Positions 1 through 8,495 of a DNA stretch of 35,844 nucleotides are shown here, piece by piece. Position 1 is the stretch's first letter. Each line of letters begins with the position of its first letter. The notes below the pieces were generated by a model. That model made no database searches. It was given only the letters and a program-made list of their open reading frames with translations, and was not told the origin of the DNA. The translations under genes and the position numbers were made by a program. The DNA is from an uncultured Clostridia bacterium (lineage in GTDB: Bacteria; Bacillota; Clostridia; Christensenellales; UBA1242), in contig CAMLYK010000006.1 in the NCBI GenBank assembly GCA_946491735.1, forward strand, positions 1-35,844, in the 5' to 3' direction.

Positions 1-46
1 TTATTAAAAATCAAATATTTTATATTTATCAATGGTATTTTCTAAT

Positions 47-75
47 TTGCAATAATTAAATAATTATGATATAAT
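47..75 (+). promoter_or_regulatory. Promoter of smpB, predicted leaderless
   Basis: A -35 box TTGCAA (47-52) and an extended -10 box TGA-TATAAT (67-75) are separated by 17 bp. The ATG of smpB begins 7 bases after the end of the -10 box, where the transcript should start. No Shine-Dalgarno sequence lies between them. Confidence 0.75.
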
Positions 76-81
76 AAAAAT

Positions 82-522
82 ATGAAACTAGTGGCTGAAA
101 ACAGACGTTCAAGATTCGAATATGAATTGTTGGACAAATATGAAGCGGGAATAGTGTTGACTGGAGATGAAATCAAGGCGGTCAGACTAGGTCATTTTTC
201 AATCAATGATTGCTATGGATTTATTAAAAACGATGAATGCTATTTGCGCAATAGTTATATCAAAGAATATGCAAATTCGTTTGATTCGTCTAGAAACAAT
301 GAAACTACTAGACGCGATAGAAAACTACTGTTGCACAAACAAGAGATTGAAAAAATTAAAAAAAAGATTGAAACAGAACATTTGACTCTTGTTCCAACAA
401 AAGCATATTTTGTAGGTAGCAATTTGAAAGTTGAGATTGCGGTAGCACGAGGGAAAAAATTGTATGATAAAAGAGAAACTATAAAGCAAAGAGAACTGGA
501 TAGACAGAATAGAAATCAATAA
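82..522 (+). CDS. smpB: SsrA-binding protein SmpB
   Basis: SmpB binds the tRNA-like domain of tmRNA and brings it to stalled ribosomes for trans-translation. The 146-residue product shows the family core: a TGDEIKAVR-like strand at residues 27-35, the basic RRDRKLLLHKQEI segment at 77-89, and the hallmark ARGKKLYDKRETIK at 122-135. After that motif only 11 residues remain, whereas characterised SmpB proteins usually carry about 20, so the tail that enters the mRNA channel looks short. The start at 82 is fixed by the promoter and by good N-terminal homology; there is no Shine-Dalgarno sequence and the mRNA is predicted to be leaderless. The tmRNA gene lies about 1.1 kb downstream on the other strand, a common pairing. 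Confidence 0.97.
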   Translation: MKLVAENRRSRFEYELLDKYEAGIVLTGDEIKAVRLGHFSINDCYGFIKNDECYLRNSYIKEYANSFDSSRNNETTRRDRKLLLHKQEIEKIKKKIETEHLTLVPTKAYFVGSNLKVEIAVARGKKLYDKRETIKQRELDRQNRNQ

Positions 523-542
523 AATTGTTTAAGAGGTAGTTT

Positions 543-959
543 ATGGATAAAGACACTGAGAAGAGATACAGAGATCTATTGAAATCATCTATTAGATTTG
601 TTAAAAAAGCGAGTGAATACACTATTGATTCAATGGATACGCAGATGAATAAAAGTATATATGAATTAAAGTTGAAATATAGCGAGTTTTTAAAACAAAC
701 AGAAGAATTGGACATGATAAATCAAGAAGAAAAACTTATAGCCTATGGTGCATATTGTTTTTTGAAACATCATTCAGATCTATTAGATCAGGAGTTCAAA
801 AAAGTCATTGGTTCAAAACTTTTTACATACGCATTCATAAGAGAATTATATAAAATAGAACCGAATTTAATAAATAAAATTTTGACAGGTAACCTTGTAT
901 CAATTTTAAACAAAGCGAATGAAAATAGAATTATCAAATCAAATAATTTGAATGTTTAA
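543..959 (+). CDS. Unknown 138-residue mostly helical protein
   Basis: I do not recognise this protein. It is lysine-rich and appears largely helical, with no signal peptide, membrane segment, cysteine cluster or nucleotide-binding motif. An AGAGG Shine-Dalgarno sequence lies just upstream of the ATG, and the gene follows smpB by 20 bases in the same direction, so the two are probably cotranscribed. The product is likely cytoplasmic. Nothing in the neighbourhood beyond the smpB/ssrA pair hints at a role. Confidence 0.7.
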   Translation: MDKDTEKRYRDLLKSSIRFVKKASEYTIDSMDTQMNKSIYELKLKYSEFLKQTEELDMINQEEKLIAYGAYCFLKHHSDLLDQEFKKVIGSKLFTYAFIRELYKIEPNLINKILTGNLVSILNKANENRIIKSNNLNV

Positions 960-989
960 TGATGCATTGTTTATATTTAAGGAAATGCT

Positions 990-1508
990 ATGACAGAACT
1001 GATTATAGATATTATAACGATTATTATTTTGATTATTTCTTTTTATATGATATTTGAATATGCTGTGCCCAAGTTCAAAAAACAAGAGATCAAAGATGAA
1101 GAAAATGCAAAAGAATTAAAAATTGTAAAATTAAATAAGGGCATGGCGACAGGATATCTGATTACATTAATTTTTCTAGATATTGTAGGAATAGTATTTA
1201 TTGCTTTTCCGCGAATTGTGACAGAATTTTTTGGTTTCAATTATTTGGCAACAATCATTTTTTTGTGGGTAATTTTAATTTTTGATAATGTTATGATTTA
1301 TTTTCTGTTGACACAAGCTGCGTACAATAACGAAATAATAATTGTCAAACGACCAATAATTAAAGCTAAGATTTATAAAATCTCAGACATTGAAGATTAT
1401 ACAAAAGAAGGCAATTTAAAAATCTATACAAAACAGGGCAATTTCACTCTGTTTAGAGCGATGTCTGGAACTGAATCACTAAGAGAGTTTTTGAATTCAA
1501 AAAAATAA
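990..1508 (+). CDS. Small membrane protein with C-terminal beta-rich domain
   Basis: The 172-residue product has a hydrophobic N-terminal segment (about 4-24), a charged linker, two further hydrophobic segments (about 55-77 and 87-108), and a soluble tail of alternating beta-like stretches (115-172). Three membrane segments followed by a small domain reminiscent of bacterial PH-like domains is a reasonable description, but I cannot name a family. An AAGGA Shine-Dalgarno sequence precedes the ATG. It is the third gene in the smpB direction, 30 bases after the previous stop. The hairpin at 1584-1611 beyond it can also terminate this operon. Confidence 0.7.
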   Translation: MTELIIDIITIIILIISFYMIFEYAVPKFKKQEIKDEENAKELKIVKLNKGMATGYLITLIFLDIVGIVFIAFPRIVTEFFGFNYLATIIFLWVILIFDNVMIYFLLTQAAYNNEIIIVKRPIIKAKIYKISDIEDYTKEGNLKIYTKQGNFTLFRAMSGTESLREFLNSKK

Positions 1509-1583
1509 ATAATCACTTTTTACTTATAATGTGAATTCAATAGATGATTTCGTTTGACTAAAAACTATTCAACAAAGGAAAAT

Positions 1584-1611
1584 AAAAATACCACTCTTTG
1601 TGGTATTTTTT
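1584..1611 (-). terminator. Bidirectional terminator after ssrA
   Basis: There is a perfect 11-bp stem (1584-1594 with 1600-1610) with a 5-base loop and A/T tracts on both sides. It immediately follows the CCA end of tmRNA on the minus strand and can also end the smpB operon on the plus strand. Confidence 0.85.
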
Positions 1612-1961
1612 TGGTGGAGATGACGAGAGTTGCACTCGTGTCCTAACATAAATATAAACCATACACTACACGTTTAGTCAATGACTATATTCACAATCAT
1701 TCATTAACATTGACACTGAAGGATTGCTATCCTAATCGTCCTCATTATACACTAGGAAATGCATTATGAAGTTCACCGATATCTGACGCCAGATTTTAGC
1801 GTATCGGTACCGCTAAACTGACGGTCACGCTTAAGCAGCGTAAGCTAATTTATTTTGGTTTGCGTTTATTTTTATTCGTCGTAACGAACTGTGTATTTAA
1901 CGTGCCACCACACGACGTGCGTATAATTTAGATTTCTGCCAGTCGAAACTAATTCATCCCC
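1612..1961 (-). ncRNA. ssrA: Transfer-messenger RNA (tmRNA)
   Basis: Read on the minus strand, the RNA begins GGGGAUGAAUU and ends CAUCUCCACCA. The ends pair as a 7-bp acceptor stem with one G-U pair, followed by an encoded CCA. The 3' part contains a T-arm with GUGCAACUC in place of the usual GGUUCGA-type loop. The length of about 350 bases is normal. It rescues stalled ribosomes with SmpB by acting as a tRNA and then an mRNA. The tag reading frame lies at 1863-1831. It is read away from its own promoter at 1967-1972 and ends at the hairpin 1584-1611. Confidence 0.96.
1831..1863 (-). other. tmRNA proteolysis-tag reading frame
   Basis: Within tmRNA, the resume codon GCA is followed by codons for NQNKLAYAA and a TAA stop, giving the tag ANQNKLAYAA. 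The Ala-Ala end after a hydrophobic/aromatic stretch matches tags recognised by ClpXP-type proteases. The sequence fixes the frame; the resume codon is inferred from family convention. Confidence 0.9.
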
Positions 1962-1966
1962 ATACT

Positions 1967-1972
1967 ATTATA
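1967..1972 (-). promoter_or_regulatory. -10 box of ssrA
   Basis: TATAAT on the minus strand ends 5-6 bases before the GGGG that opens mature tmRNA, so transcription could begin at or within one base of the mature 5' end. No convincing -35 box is seen at 17 bp. Confidence 0.6.
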
Positions 1973-2145
1973 GTATATCATATTGAATAAAAATTTTCAA
2001 GATGTAAATAAAAATTTTGTTAAATAGTGAAAATTTGTAAATAAATTCAAAAAAATTTAAATTTTATTAAAAATACAAGTGATTTTATGAAAATTTGAAT
2101 TCTAATCAATAAATATACTCAAATATTTTATTTTTTTTGAATTTA

Positions 2146-2154
2146 TGATATAAT
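2146..2154 (+). promoter_or_regulatory. Extended -10 promoter of pyk
   Basis: TGA-TATAAT predicts a transcript start near 2161. This places the box over the in-frame ATG at 2155, ruling that codon out as the translation start. The AAGGAG at 2166-2171 serves the ATG at 2176. Confidence 0.7.
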
Positions 2155-2175
2155 ATGAATATTATAAGGAGATAT

Positions 2176-3585
2176 ATGAAAAAAACTAAAATCATAGGAA
2201 CAATAGGTCCAGCAAGCAACTCATATGAAGTGATGAAAAAGTTGGTGCACGCAGGATTAAATATTGTGAGGATCAATCTATCTCATGCGACAATCGATGA
2301 GATGGAAAAGGTATTGAAAAATGTAAAAAGAATTAGAAAAGAAATGAAAGTTCCTTTGCCTATTATGATAGACACTCGTGGTCCAGAAGTAAGGGTTAAA
2401 ACTTTTAAAAATGATAGCGTAAATATAAAGAAGGGTCAGCAATTTATCTTCACTGGTAGAGATGTGGAGGGAGATGAAAATGCTGTCAGTTTTAACACTC
2501 CTGAAATTGTCAAATGTATAAATGCGGGCAATAAAATATTGGCAGTCAATGGTTTGCTCACATTTAAAGTTTTGGAAGTTCGGGGTATGGATGTGATCAC
2601 GCGGGCTATGAATTCTGGCGTGTTGTCAAATAGAAAAAGTTTGAGTATACCTAATGTGAAATATAGTACACCATATTTAAACGATCAGGACAAACAAGAT
2701 ATTTTGTGGGGAATAAAAAATGATGTAGAACTGATCGCTGCTAGTTTCGTCAACGGAAAGGAAGATGTCTTAGCATTAAGAAATTTCATAGAAAAAAATG
2801 GTGGCGACATGCAAATAATATCAAAAATAGAATCCAGTTGTGGTGTGAAAAATCTCGATGAGATAATTGACGTGTCTGATGGTATTATGGTGGCGCGTGG
2901 AGATCTTGGTGTGGAAGTGGCTGTTGAAAAACTACCTGAACTTCAAAAGATAATAATAAAACGTTCAAAAGACAAGGGCAGAGCAGTGATTACCGCTACT
3001 GAGATGCTTGAGAGCATGATATATAACAATCGTGCCACTAGAGCAGAAGTCAGTGATGTGGCGAACGCGGTCTATGATGGTACGAGTGCTGTGATGCTGT
3101 CTGGTGAAACTGCAATGGGAAAATTCCCTGTGCAAGCGGTGGAAACTATGGCAAAAATTGTGACTGAAACTGAAAAACATATCAACTATGCAAAGAGATT
3201 TTTAAACAATAATTATAAAATTGTGAATACCACAGATGTGGTGTCACACAGTGCGGTAAACGCTAGCATTATGCAAAACACAAAGGCAATAGTGGTCTTC
3301 TCTCAATCAGGTATGAGTGCCAGAATGATCAGTAGATTCCGACCGTTCGTGACGATCATTGGAGCCACACCAAATGAAAAAGTGTATAGACAGTTGGAGT
3401 TGTCTTGGGGAGTGATTCCTGTTTTGACTAGTGAATATAATTCAACTGATGAAATGTTTGAGATCGCAAACGAGATTGTGAAGAAGAAAAAGTTTGCAAA
3501 ATCAAAAGATACTATAGTCATAATTTGTGGGACTCCGAAACAAAACGGTTGCACAAATTTAATTAAGATAGATACTGTAAAATAA
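2176..3585 (+). CDS. pyk: Pyruvate kinase
   Basis: This enzyme makes pyruvate and ATP from phosphoenolpyruvate and ADP, the last step of glycolysis. The 469-residue product opens with KKTKIIGTIGPAS and carries MIDTRGPEVR, the catalytic-lysine strand ISKIES, MVARGDLGVE (Mg/substrate loop) and the signature around TATEMLESM with RATRAEVSDVANAV. The small B domain and the C-terminal allosteric domain are both present. The extra C-terminal PEP-utiliser-like domain of Bacillus enzymes is absent, so length matches the common 470-residue form. The upstream ATG at 2155 lies in the promoter and is rejected; AAGGAG sits 4 bases before the chosen start. It appears to be monocistronic, with a hairpin at 3668-3709. 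Confidence 0.97.
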   Translation: MKKTKIIGTIGPASNSYEVMKKLVHAGLNIVRINLSHATIDEMEKVLKNVKRIRKEMKVPLPIMIDTRGPEVRVKTFKNDSVNIKKGQQFIFTGRDVEGDENAVSFNTPEIVKCINAGNKILAVNGLLTFKVLEVRGMDVITRAMNSGVLSNRKSLSIPNVKYSTPYLNDQDKQDILWGIKNDVELIAASFVNGKEDVLALRNFIEKNGGDMQIISKIESSCGVKNLDEIIDVSDGIMVARGDLGVEVAVEKLPELQKIIIKRSKDKGRAVITATEMLESMIYNNRATRAEVSDVANAVYDGTSAVMLSGETAMGKFPVQAVETMAKIVTETEKHINYAKRFLNNNYKIVNTTDVVSHSAVNASIMQNTKAIVVFSQSGMSARMISRFRPFVTIIGATPNEKVYRQLELSWGVIPVLTSEYNSTDEMFEIANEIVKKKKFAKSKDTIVIICGTPKQNGCTNLIKIDTVK

Positions 3586-3667
3586 AAAATTAAATAAAAA
3601 TTTATTAAAATTATCGATAAAATTAATAAAAAAATAAATTTTTTAAATTTTTTTTAATATTTAAGTA

Positions 3668-3709
3668 AAAAATGCGATTTTTAATTTATTATAATAAAAT
3701 CGTATTTTT
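3668..3709 (+). terminator. Probable terminator of pyk
   Basis: An AT-rich stem (AAATGCGATTTT-type left arm, matching right arm with one G-T pair) has a long A/T loop and is followed by a T tract. It is a moderate-strength hairpin about 80 bases after the pyk stop. Confidence 0.55.
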
Positions 3710-3719
3710 CTTATATTAT

Positions 3720-3748
3720 TTGACAATAAATGATATTTTTTTTATAAT
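3720..3748 (+). promoter_or_regulatory. Consensus promoter of the glycosyltransferase pair
   Basis: A perfect TTGACA (3720-3725), 17-bp spacer and perfect TATAAT (3743-3748). The transcript should start near 3755, which leaves a leader of about 10 bases made almost entirely of the GGGGTGA Shine-Dalgarno sequence. Confidence 0.85.
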
Positions 3749-3764
3749 GGCAATGGGGTGAGAT

Positions 3765-5228
3765 ATGAATTCAAATGAGAGGGCATTTAAAAGTGCGGAT
3801 TTGAAAAAATTATTTTTTTTAATTACTTTTGTTTTGATTGTCGTTTTGACAATACTTAGTTTTATAATTCCTATTGGATATATCAAATGGAATTCTTTTG
3901 AAAGATTTGATATTATTTTGTATGCAATTTTAGTTTTGATTCCATTGGTCATTTTGGCGATCTTTGGCACTAGGTCAATATTGCAAAATTCTAAAAGAAA
4001 GAAATTGGCTTTGATCTATTTTTATGTCGCCATGATTTTTATATATGTCTTCACGTTGATCTATGCGACTTGGAAGACTAATGATTACAATACTTGGCTA
4101 AGCGAATGGTACGCGTATTACGAAAGTCATTCATTAAAAGATAGTTTATATAACATTATTGATGTCAGCAATTACACTCCTGCGTACAACTACTTTTTGA
4201 TACTTATGGCAAAATTGGGTTTCACTGATCTATATGGAATAAAATTGGTCACATATCTATTCAGTTTCCTACTGGCATTTGCCGTTGCAAAAATTGTGTC
4301 CACTGTCAACAAGACGAAATTCAATTATCTAGTCTTTATTACGACAATGATACTTCCTATGGTGTTGATTGAATATACCGCATGGGGACAATGCGATGCA
4401 ATTTACACCTCATTTGCTTTGCTATCCTTCTATTTTGCATTGAATAAAAAATCAAAACTGTCGTTTATGTTTTTGGGAATAAGTTTTGCGTTTAAACTTC
4501 AATTTTTGTTCATTGTGCCAATATTATTTGTAATGCTTATTATAAAGGATGAAAATGGAGAACATTATCTAAAGTGGAAAGATATTTGGATCGTTCCACT
4601 AATGTATGTCATCAATTTGATACCTGTATTGGCTGGCAGATCGCCTTTGGATTTAATCCTAGTATACTTTTCTCAATCAACAGAAGACAATAGATTGGCT
4701 GGAGATTGTGCCAATATCTGTGAGATTTATGTATTACTTGGAGCAAGAGGTGTAGCATATGCTATTTTGATGGTTTTGCATTTTATCATAACAGCTGTAG
4801 TGTTGACACTGCTTTTGGTGTTCACGTTTAAGACATATAAGAAAAGAGGGTTGACCAAAAATGATCTGGTGTATATTGCAATGCTGTTTGCTTTTTCAAT
4901 GGTGTTCTTCATGCCGAAGATGCTGGACAGATTTTTCTTCATCGCGTTGATGCTGAGCGTTATCAATGCCTTTGTCAATCGTGATAAAACAAATATTTTG
5001 ATTGCTACTTTCATGAATTTTGCAGTATGGGTGGGAGTGTGCCATTCGTTCATGTTATTCTTAAAAAAAGACTTGCTTTTAAACATTACCATGAGTATAG
5101 CTATCATATTGAATTTTGTCACATTTTCACTCATTATTTATAATACTGTGAAAAAATACAAAATAAATAGTCAAGATAAAAATCTTGAGATTGATGCACA
5201 AGACGGACAAGAAAGGATGGCAAAATGA
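3765..5228 (+). CDS. GT-C fold membrane glycosyltransferase (GT87/DUF2029-like)
   Basis: The 487-residue product has roughly ten or more hydrophobic segments. It shows the arrangement of polyprenyl-phosphate-sugar-dependent glycosyltransferases: an acidic residue in the first long extracytoplasmic loop (D107 in KTNDYNT), a NYTPAY segment at 136-141, and AWGQCDAIYTS at about 207-216, which matches the WGQxD motif of mannosyltransferase-like families. It would move a lipid-carried sugar to an acceptor outside the membrane. A strong Shine-Dalgarno sequence (GGGGTGA) precedes the ATG. The C-terminal 25 residues are charged and cytoplasmic-looking. The gene overlaps the next by 4 bases, so the two are co-translated and probably act in one pathway such as cell-surface polymer or protein glycosylation. 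The exact substrate cannot be read from sequence. Confidence 0.8.
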   Translation: MNSNERAFKSADLKKLFFLITFVLIVVLTILSFIIPIGYIKWNSFERFDIILYAILVLIPLVILAIFGTRSILQNSKRKKLALIYFYVAMIFIYVFTLIYATWKTNDYNTWLSEWYAYYESHSLKDSLYNIIDVSNYTPAYNYFLILMAKLGFTDLYGIKLVTYLFSFLLAFAVAKIVSTVNKTKFNYLVFITTMILPMVLIEYTAWGQCDAIYTSFALLSFYFALNKKSKLSFMFLGISFAFKLQFLFIVPILFVMLIIKDENGEHYLKWKDIWIVPLMYVINLIPVLAGRSPLDLILVYFSQSTEDNRLAGDCANICEIYVLLGARGVAYAILMVLHFIITAVVLTLLLVFTFKTYKKRGLTKNDLVYIAMLFAFSMVFFMPKMLDRFFFIALMLSVINAFVNRDKTNILIATFMNFAVWVGVCHSFMLFLKKDLLLNITMSIAIILNFVTFSLIIYNTVKKYKINSQDKNLEIDAQDGQERMAK

Positions 5229-6931
5229 TAAAAAAGAAATCGCTTTTAATTTCTATCTTAGCGGTCATTATGTTTTGTATTAGCGTAGTGACTTTTATAA
5301 TCTATGGCAATGTTGTTTCGCTGATTGCCAATATTTGTGCATTGGTATTATTGGTCTTTGCTATAATTTATTATAGAAAAAACAATTTAACGAAAGTAAA
5401 TGAAATTTTAGACAACAAGAAATGGTTTCATATCATCTTCTGGTCGATTATATTGGTTGCGGTTTTAGTTCGTACAATAATGTTCGTTGCGGTTCCTGCG
5501 GGGTTAAATGTAGATGAAGCATCAATGCTTTATGACGCATACTCAATTTTGCATTATGGTGTGGATAGAAATGGACACTCATATCCAGTATATTTAGAAG
5601 CATGGGGAAGCGGTCAGAGTGCGTTGCTCGCCTATCTTACAATACCATTCATTGCAATATTTGGGATGAACGTGTTCTCTGCTAGAATTGTGCTTTTGTT
5701 GTTTTCAATCGGTGGAGTGTTCGCATTCTATTATTTAATGAAATTGATAACAAAAAATAAATTTGCTTCACTCATTGGAATGCTGATTTTTGCAATTGTC
5801 CCTTATACAATTATGATATCTAGATGGGGACTAGATTGCAATTTATTCCCATATATGTTTTTGTTTTCAACAATATTTTTGATCAAGGCAAACGATAATC
5901 AAAAATTTTTAATCCCTGCATGTATTTTGTTTGGAATAACCTTATACACATATGCTATTTCATATATTTTCATTCCTTTGTTGTTGCTAGTTGTCTATAT
6001 TTATTGGATAGTCAAGAAAAAAGTGAATTGGAAATATTTTATTATTTCAAATATCATATTGTTCTTGTTCGCACTTCCATTGATTCTATTCTTGATGATA
6101 AATTATGGTTGGATCGATGAGATTCATATTGGTGCGATTACCATTCCGAAATTGTCTGTCTATAGGGCGGGTGAAGTCGGATTGTCTGATTTCTTTATAA
6201 ATTTACTTAAATTGCCTGTGCTTTTCGTCGCTCAGAATGACGGATTAACTCACAATTCAATCTATTCATTGGGAGCGATGTATTTTGTATTATTTCCACT
6301 GATGGTTTACGGAATTGTAATGTCAATTAAAAATATAAAAAAAGAATTTAACTTTTCAATCTTTTTAATGCTGATAGCATTGTTGATTGGGATTGGCATA
6401 TCATTATTGTTGTATAATCCGAATATAAACAAAATTAATTATTTGTGGATACCATATATTGTATTTTTATCAATCGGAACATATTATTTCGTATACAATT
6501 CTAAGCAGACTTTAATATTCACTGGTGCAACAGCAACATTGTTGTTTGTGACATTCTGTTCTATGTATTTTACAGTTTGGAATAGAGAAATTGCACCACA
6601 GTTCAATTATGGATTGATGGACAGTATCCGTTTTGCTAATGAGCAGGCAGGGGATGAACTTATATATTTTAGTGACGACTTACATGAACCATATATCTAT
6701 TGTTTAATAGTGGATGAAACCAGTCCGGAAGGATATTTGAATACTCGAGTGGTGACAGATGATTACGGCAGAAAGACCCTAAGTTATAACATTTATAGGT
6801 TTTGTCAAGATATTTCAAGCGTCTCTGATGATAGAATTTATATAATGTCAGTAGATGAGTATAATATCAACTTTAGTGAAAATTCGAATAGAGAATATAA
6901 AATATTTGAAAATTTTGTAGTTGTATATTAA
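5225..6931 (+). CDS. GT-C membrane glycosyltransferase, ArnT/PMT-like (GT39/GT83-like)
   Basis: The 568-residue product has many hydrophobic segments. After about 90 residues comes a loop with NVDEAS (D97/E98), the acidic pair typical of PMT_2/ArnT-type enzymes, then YPVYLEAWGSGQSALLAYL, where substrate-loop motifs of the family occur. The last ~100 residues form a soluble, probably extracytoplasmic domain (FANEQAGDELIYFSDD onward). It overlaps the previous gene through ATGA at 5225-5228, with AGGAT as its Shine-Dalgarno sequence. The pair suggests sequential sugar transfer from a lipid carrier. I see no O-antigen, teichoic acid or pilin gene next to it, so the acceptor is unknown. Confidence 0.8.
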   Translation: MIKKKSLLISILAVIMFCISVVTFIIYGNVVSLIANICALVLLVFAIIYYRKNNLTKVNEILDNKKWFHIIFWSIILVAVLVRTIMFVAVPAGLNVDEASMLYDAYSILHYGVDRNGHSYPVYLEAWGSGQSALLAYLTIPFIAIFGMNVFSARIVLLLFSIGGVFAFYYLMKLITKNKFASLIGMLIFAIVPYTIMISRWGLDCNLFPYMFLFSTIFLIKANDNQKFLIPACILFGITLYTYAISYIFIPLLLLVVYIYWIVKKKVNWKYFIISNIILFLFALPLILFLMINYGWIDEIHIGAITIPKLSVYRAGEVGLSDFFINLLKLPVLFVAQNDGLTHNSIYSLGAMYFVLFPLMVYGIVMSIKNIKKEFNFSIFLMLIALLIGIGISLLLYNPNINKINYLWIPYIVFLSIGTYYFVYNSKQTLIFTGATATLLFVTFCSMYFTVWNREIAPQFNYGLMDSIRFANEQAGDELIYFSDDLHEPYIYCLIVDETSPEGYLNTRVVTDDYGRKTLSYNIYRFCQDISSVSDDRIYIMSVDEYNINFSENSNREYKIFENFVVVY

Positions 6932-7051
6932 AAATTAATTTTTAATTACTGTGATTGATATATTTGATATTTTTGATAAATTATTTTACAAAATTTACTT
7001 AATTTCATATAATTATCTTTAATATATCAAATTATTTATAATTATATAGAA

Positions 7052-7057
7052 TATAAT
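7052..7057 (+). promoter_or_regulatory. -10 box of the VTT-family gene
   Basis: TATAAT ends 8 bases before the ATG at 7066. The transcript should start at about 7064, giving a 0-2 base leader with no Shine-Dalgarno sequence. No good -35 box is visible. Confidence 0.5.
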
Positions 7058-7065
7058 AAATACAG

Positions 7066-8079
7066 ATGAAAGATAAAATTAAATGGTTATTTGATACTAA
7101 AACAACGCATGGAAAGATAATGCGAGCAATTTTATTTGTAATAATTCTCGTATTGATTTTTTTGGTTGTCTATTTTATTTTGAAAGCAACTGGTGCATGG
7201 GAAAGGGTCAATTCTATTGATAAAATCCGAGATATAGTACAAAGTGGCGGAGTGTTTAGTTTCTTAATTTTCATTATATTTCAGATTTTGCAAACTACCA
7301 TATTGCAGATTCCAGCAATATTTGTGACTATCGCTGGCGCTGTGATATTTGGTAGATGGCCAGCATTTATAATGAGTTATATTGCGGTAATGATAGGCAG
7401 TATCATTATGTTTTGGATTGGCAGAAAGGCGGGACGAAGATTTTTAAATTGGATGATAGGCAAAGAGAGCAGTGAAAAATGGATTGACCGGATGAGCAAT
7501 GGTAAATATCTATTTTTCCTCATGATGCTTTTTCCAATGTTCCCAGATGATATCTTGTGCGTCGTGGCAGGATTGACAAAAATGAGCTTTCCTTTCTTCT
7601 TCTGGACGAATATAGTAGCTCGTGGAGTGGGTATTGCCTGTACTGTATTTTTCGGAAGCGGAGCGATCATTCCTTTCCATGGCTGGGGATTGATCGTTTG
7701 GGGCATTATTATAGTGGTAATTGCTGTGTTATTCTATTTGAGTGTAAAATACAAGAATAAAATCGACGATATAATCAAATTGTTATTTAAACGCAAGCGA
7801 AAGGATAGCAATAAAAACACAGTTGAAGTCGAGCTGGCGAGCAACACGAATGTTGAAACTGAGGTTGATTTAAACAAAGATCCAAATTTAGAGGTCAAAA
7901 ATGATATTTCAGTATCACAAGATTTGGATAATACTAATAAAACAAATAATGAAGATATGAACAAAAACTTGCTTTTTGATACAAATGCAGAGCAAGTAAA
8001 ATCAGAAATTCAAACCAATTCAAGCGTCGAAACATCCAAAACAAAGGATAAATTTGACACTACAAAAGATAAAGTGTGA
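7066..8079 (+). CDS. VTT/TVP38-TMEM64 family membrane protein with charged tail
   Basis: The 337-residue protein has an N-terminal membrane segment (about 17-42) followed by a VTT (SNARE-associated, DedA-related) domain at roughly 60-230. The family signs are the re-entrant region FVTIAGAVIFGRWPAF, the GRKAGRRF turn and FPMFPDDILCVVAGL, where a proline/acidic motif precedes an AG pair. Family members are linked to lipid scrambling or membrane homeostasis. The last ~90 residues are unusual: hydrophilic, low-complexity and rich in Asn, Thr, Glu and Lys, probably a disordered cytoplasmic tail. There is no Shine-Dalgarno sequence; the transcript is predicted to be (near-)leaderless. Confidence 0.85.
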   Translation: MKDKIKWLFDTKTTHGKIMRAILFVIILVLIFLVVYFILKATGAWERVNSIDKIRDIVQSGGVFSFLIFIIFQILQTTILQIPAIFVTIAGAVIFGRWPAFIMSYIAVMIGSIIMFWIGRKAGRRFLNWMIGKESSEKWIDRMSNGKYLFFLMMLFPMFPDDILCVVAGLTKMSFPFFFWTNIVARGVGIACTVFFGSGAIIPFHGWGLIVWGIIIVVIAVLFYLSVKYKNKIDDIIKLLFKRKRKDSNKNTVEVELASNTNVETEVDLNKDPNLEVKNDISVSQDLDNTNKTNNEDMNKNLLFDTNAEQVKSEIQTNSSVETSKTKDKFDTTKDKV

Positions 8080-8111
8080 AAAATTTTGTAATTTATATTA
8101 ACTACAAAAAA

Positions 8112-8140
8112 TTGCAAAGAATATTAAAATATGATATAAT
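8112..8140 (+). promoter_or_regulatory. Promoter of the 90-residue zinc-ribbon gene
   Basis: TTGCAA (8112-8117), 17-bp spacer, TGA-TATAAT (-10 at 8135-8140). The predicted transcript start near 8147 leaves a 13-base leader with an AAAGGA Shine-Dalgarno sequence. Confidence 0.8.
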
Positions 8141-8159
8141 AAACATATAAAAGGATATT

Positions 8160-8432
8160 ATGGAAAAGAATCTAGCTAATGAAGATAAAAAAATAAAGGG
8201 CAAATGTGCTAGTTGTGGAGCAAGCATAAAACCAAGTGAAAAAGTTTGTTCATATTGTGGAAGTCCTAATACAGATTATGTAGAGCCTGTTGTAAAGGAC
8301 ATTATGCCACCAGAAGAAATAAAGGATGACGATTTTGACCTCGGCGGAATGCTAGGTGGTATGATGGGAGGCATGATGATGGGCGGTATGCTTAGAGGCT
8401 TTAGAGGACATAGGCCGAGAAGACGCAGATAA
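8160..8432 (+). CDS. Small zinc-ribbon protein with Gly-Met-rich and Arg-rich tail
   Basis: The 90-residue product begins with a zinc ribbon (C16-x2-C19 and C30-x2-C33). An acidic linker follows, then a glycine-methionine run at about 61-78 in which GGM repeats many times, and a basic end of RGHRPRRRR. The Gly-Met stretch could be a short membrane-inserting or aggregating segment and the tail could bind nucleic acid or phosphate groups; both are guesses. The gene has its own promoter and precedes two other zinc-ribbon genes read in the same direction, so a shared function is plausible. I do not know a named family for it. Confidence 0.8.
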   Translation: MEKNLANEDKKIKGKCASCGASIKPSEKVCSYCGSPNTDYVEPVVKDIMPPEEIKDDDFDLGGMLGGMMGGMMMGGMLRGFRGHRPRRRR

Positions 8433-8442
8433 TTAAATTCGC

Positions 8443-8471
8443 TTGACGAAAAGTTTGCAATATGAGATAAT
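8443..8471 (+). promoter_or_regulatory. Promoter of the SPFH/YdjI-like gene
   Basis: TTGACG (8443-8448), 17-bp spacer, GATAAT (8466-8471). Predicted start near 8478; GGAGG at about 8487-8491 is the Shine-Dalgarno sequence for the ATG at 8496. Confidence 0.75.
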
Positions 8472-8495
8472 GTTATCAAATGATATGGAGGATAT

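Noticed and set aside
2155..2175. In-frame ATG upstream of the pyruvate kinase start
   Set aside because: It overlaps the -10 box TATAAT (2149-2154), so it would not be in the mRNA. The ATG at 2176 has AAGGAG and matches the family N-terminus.
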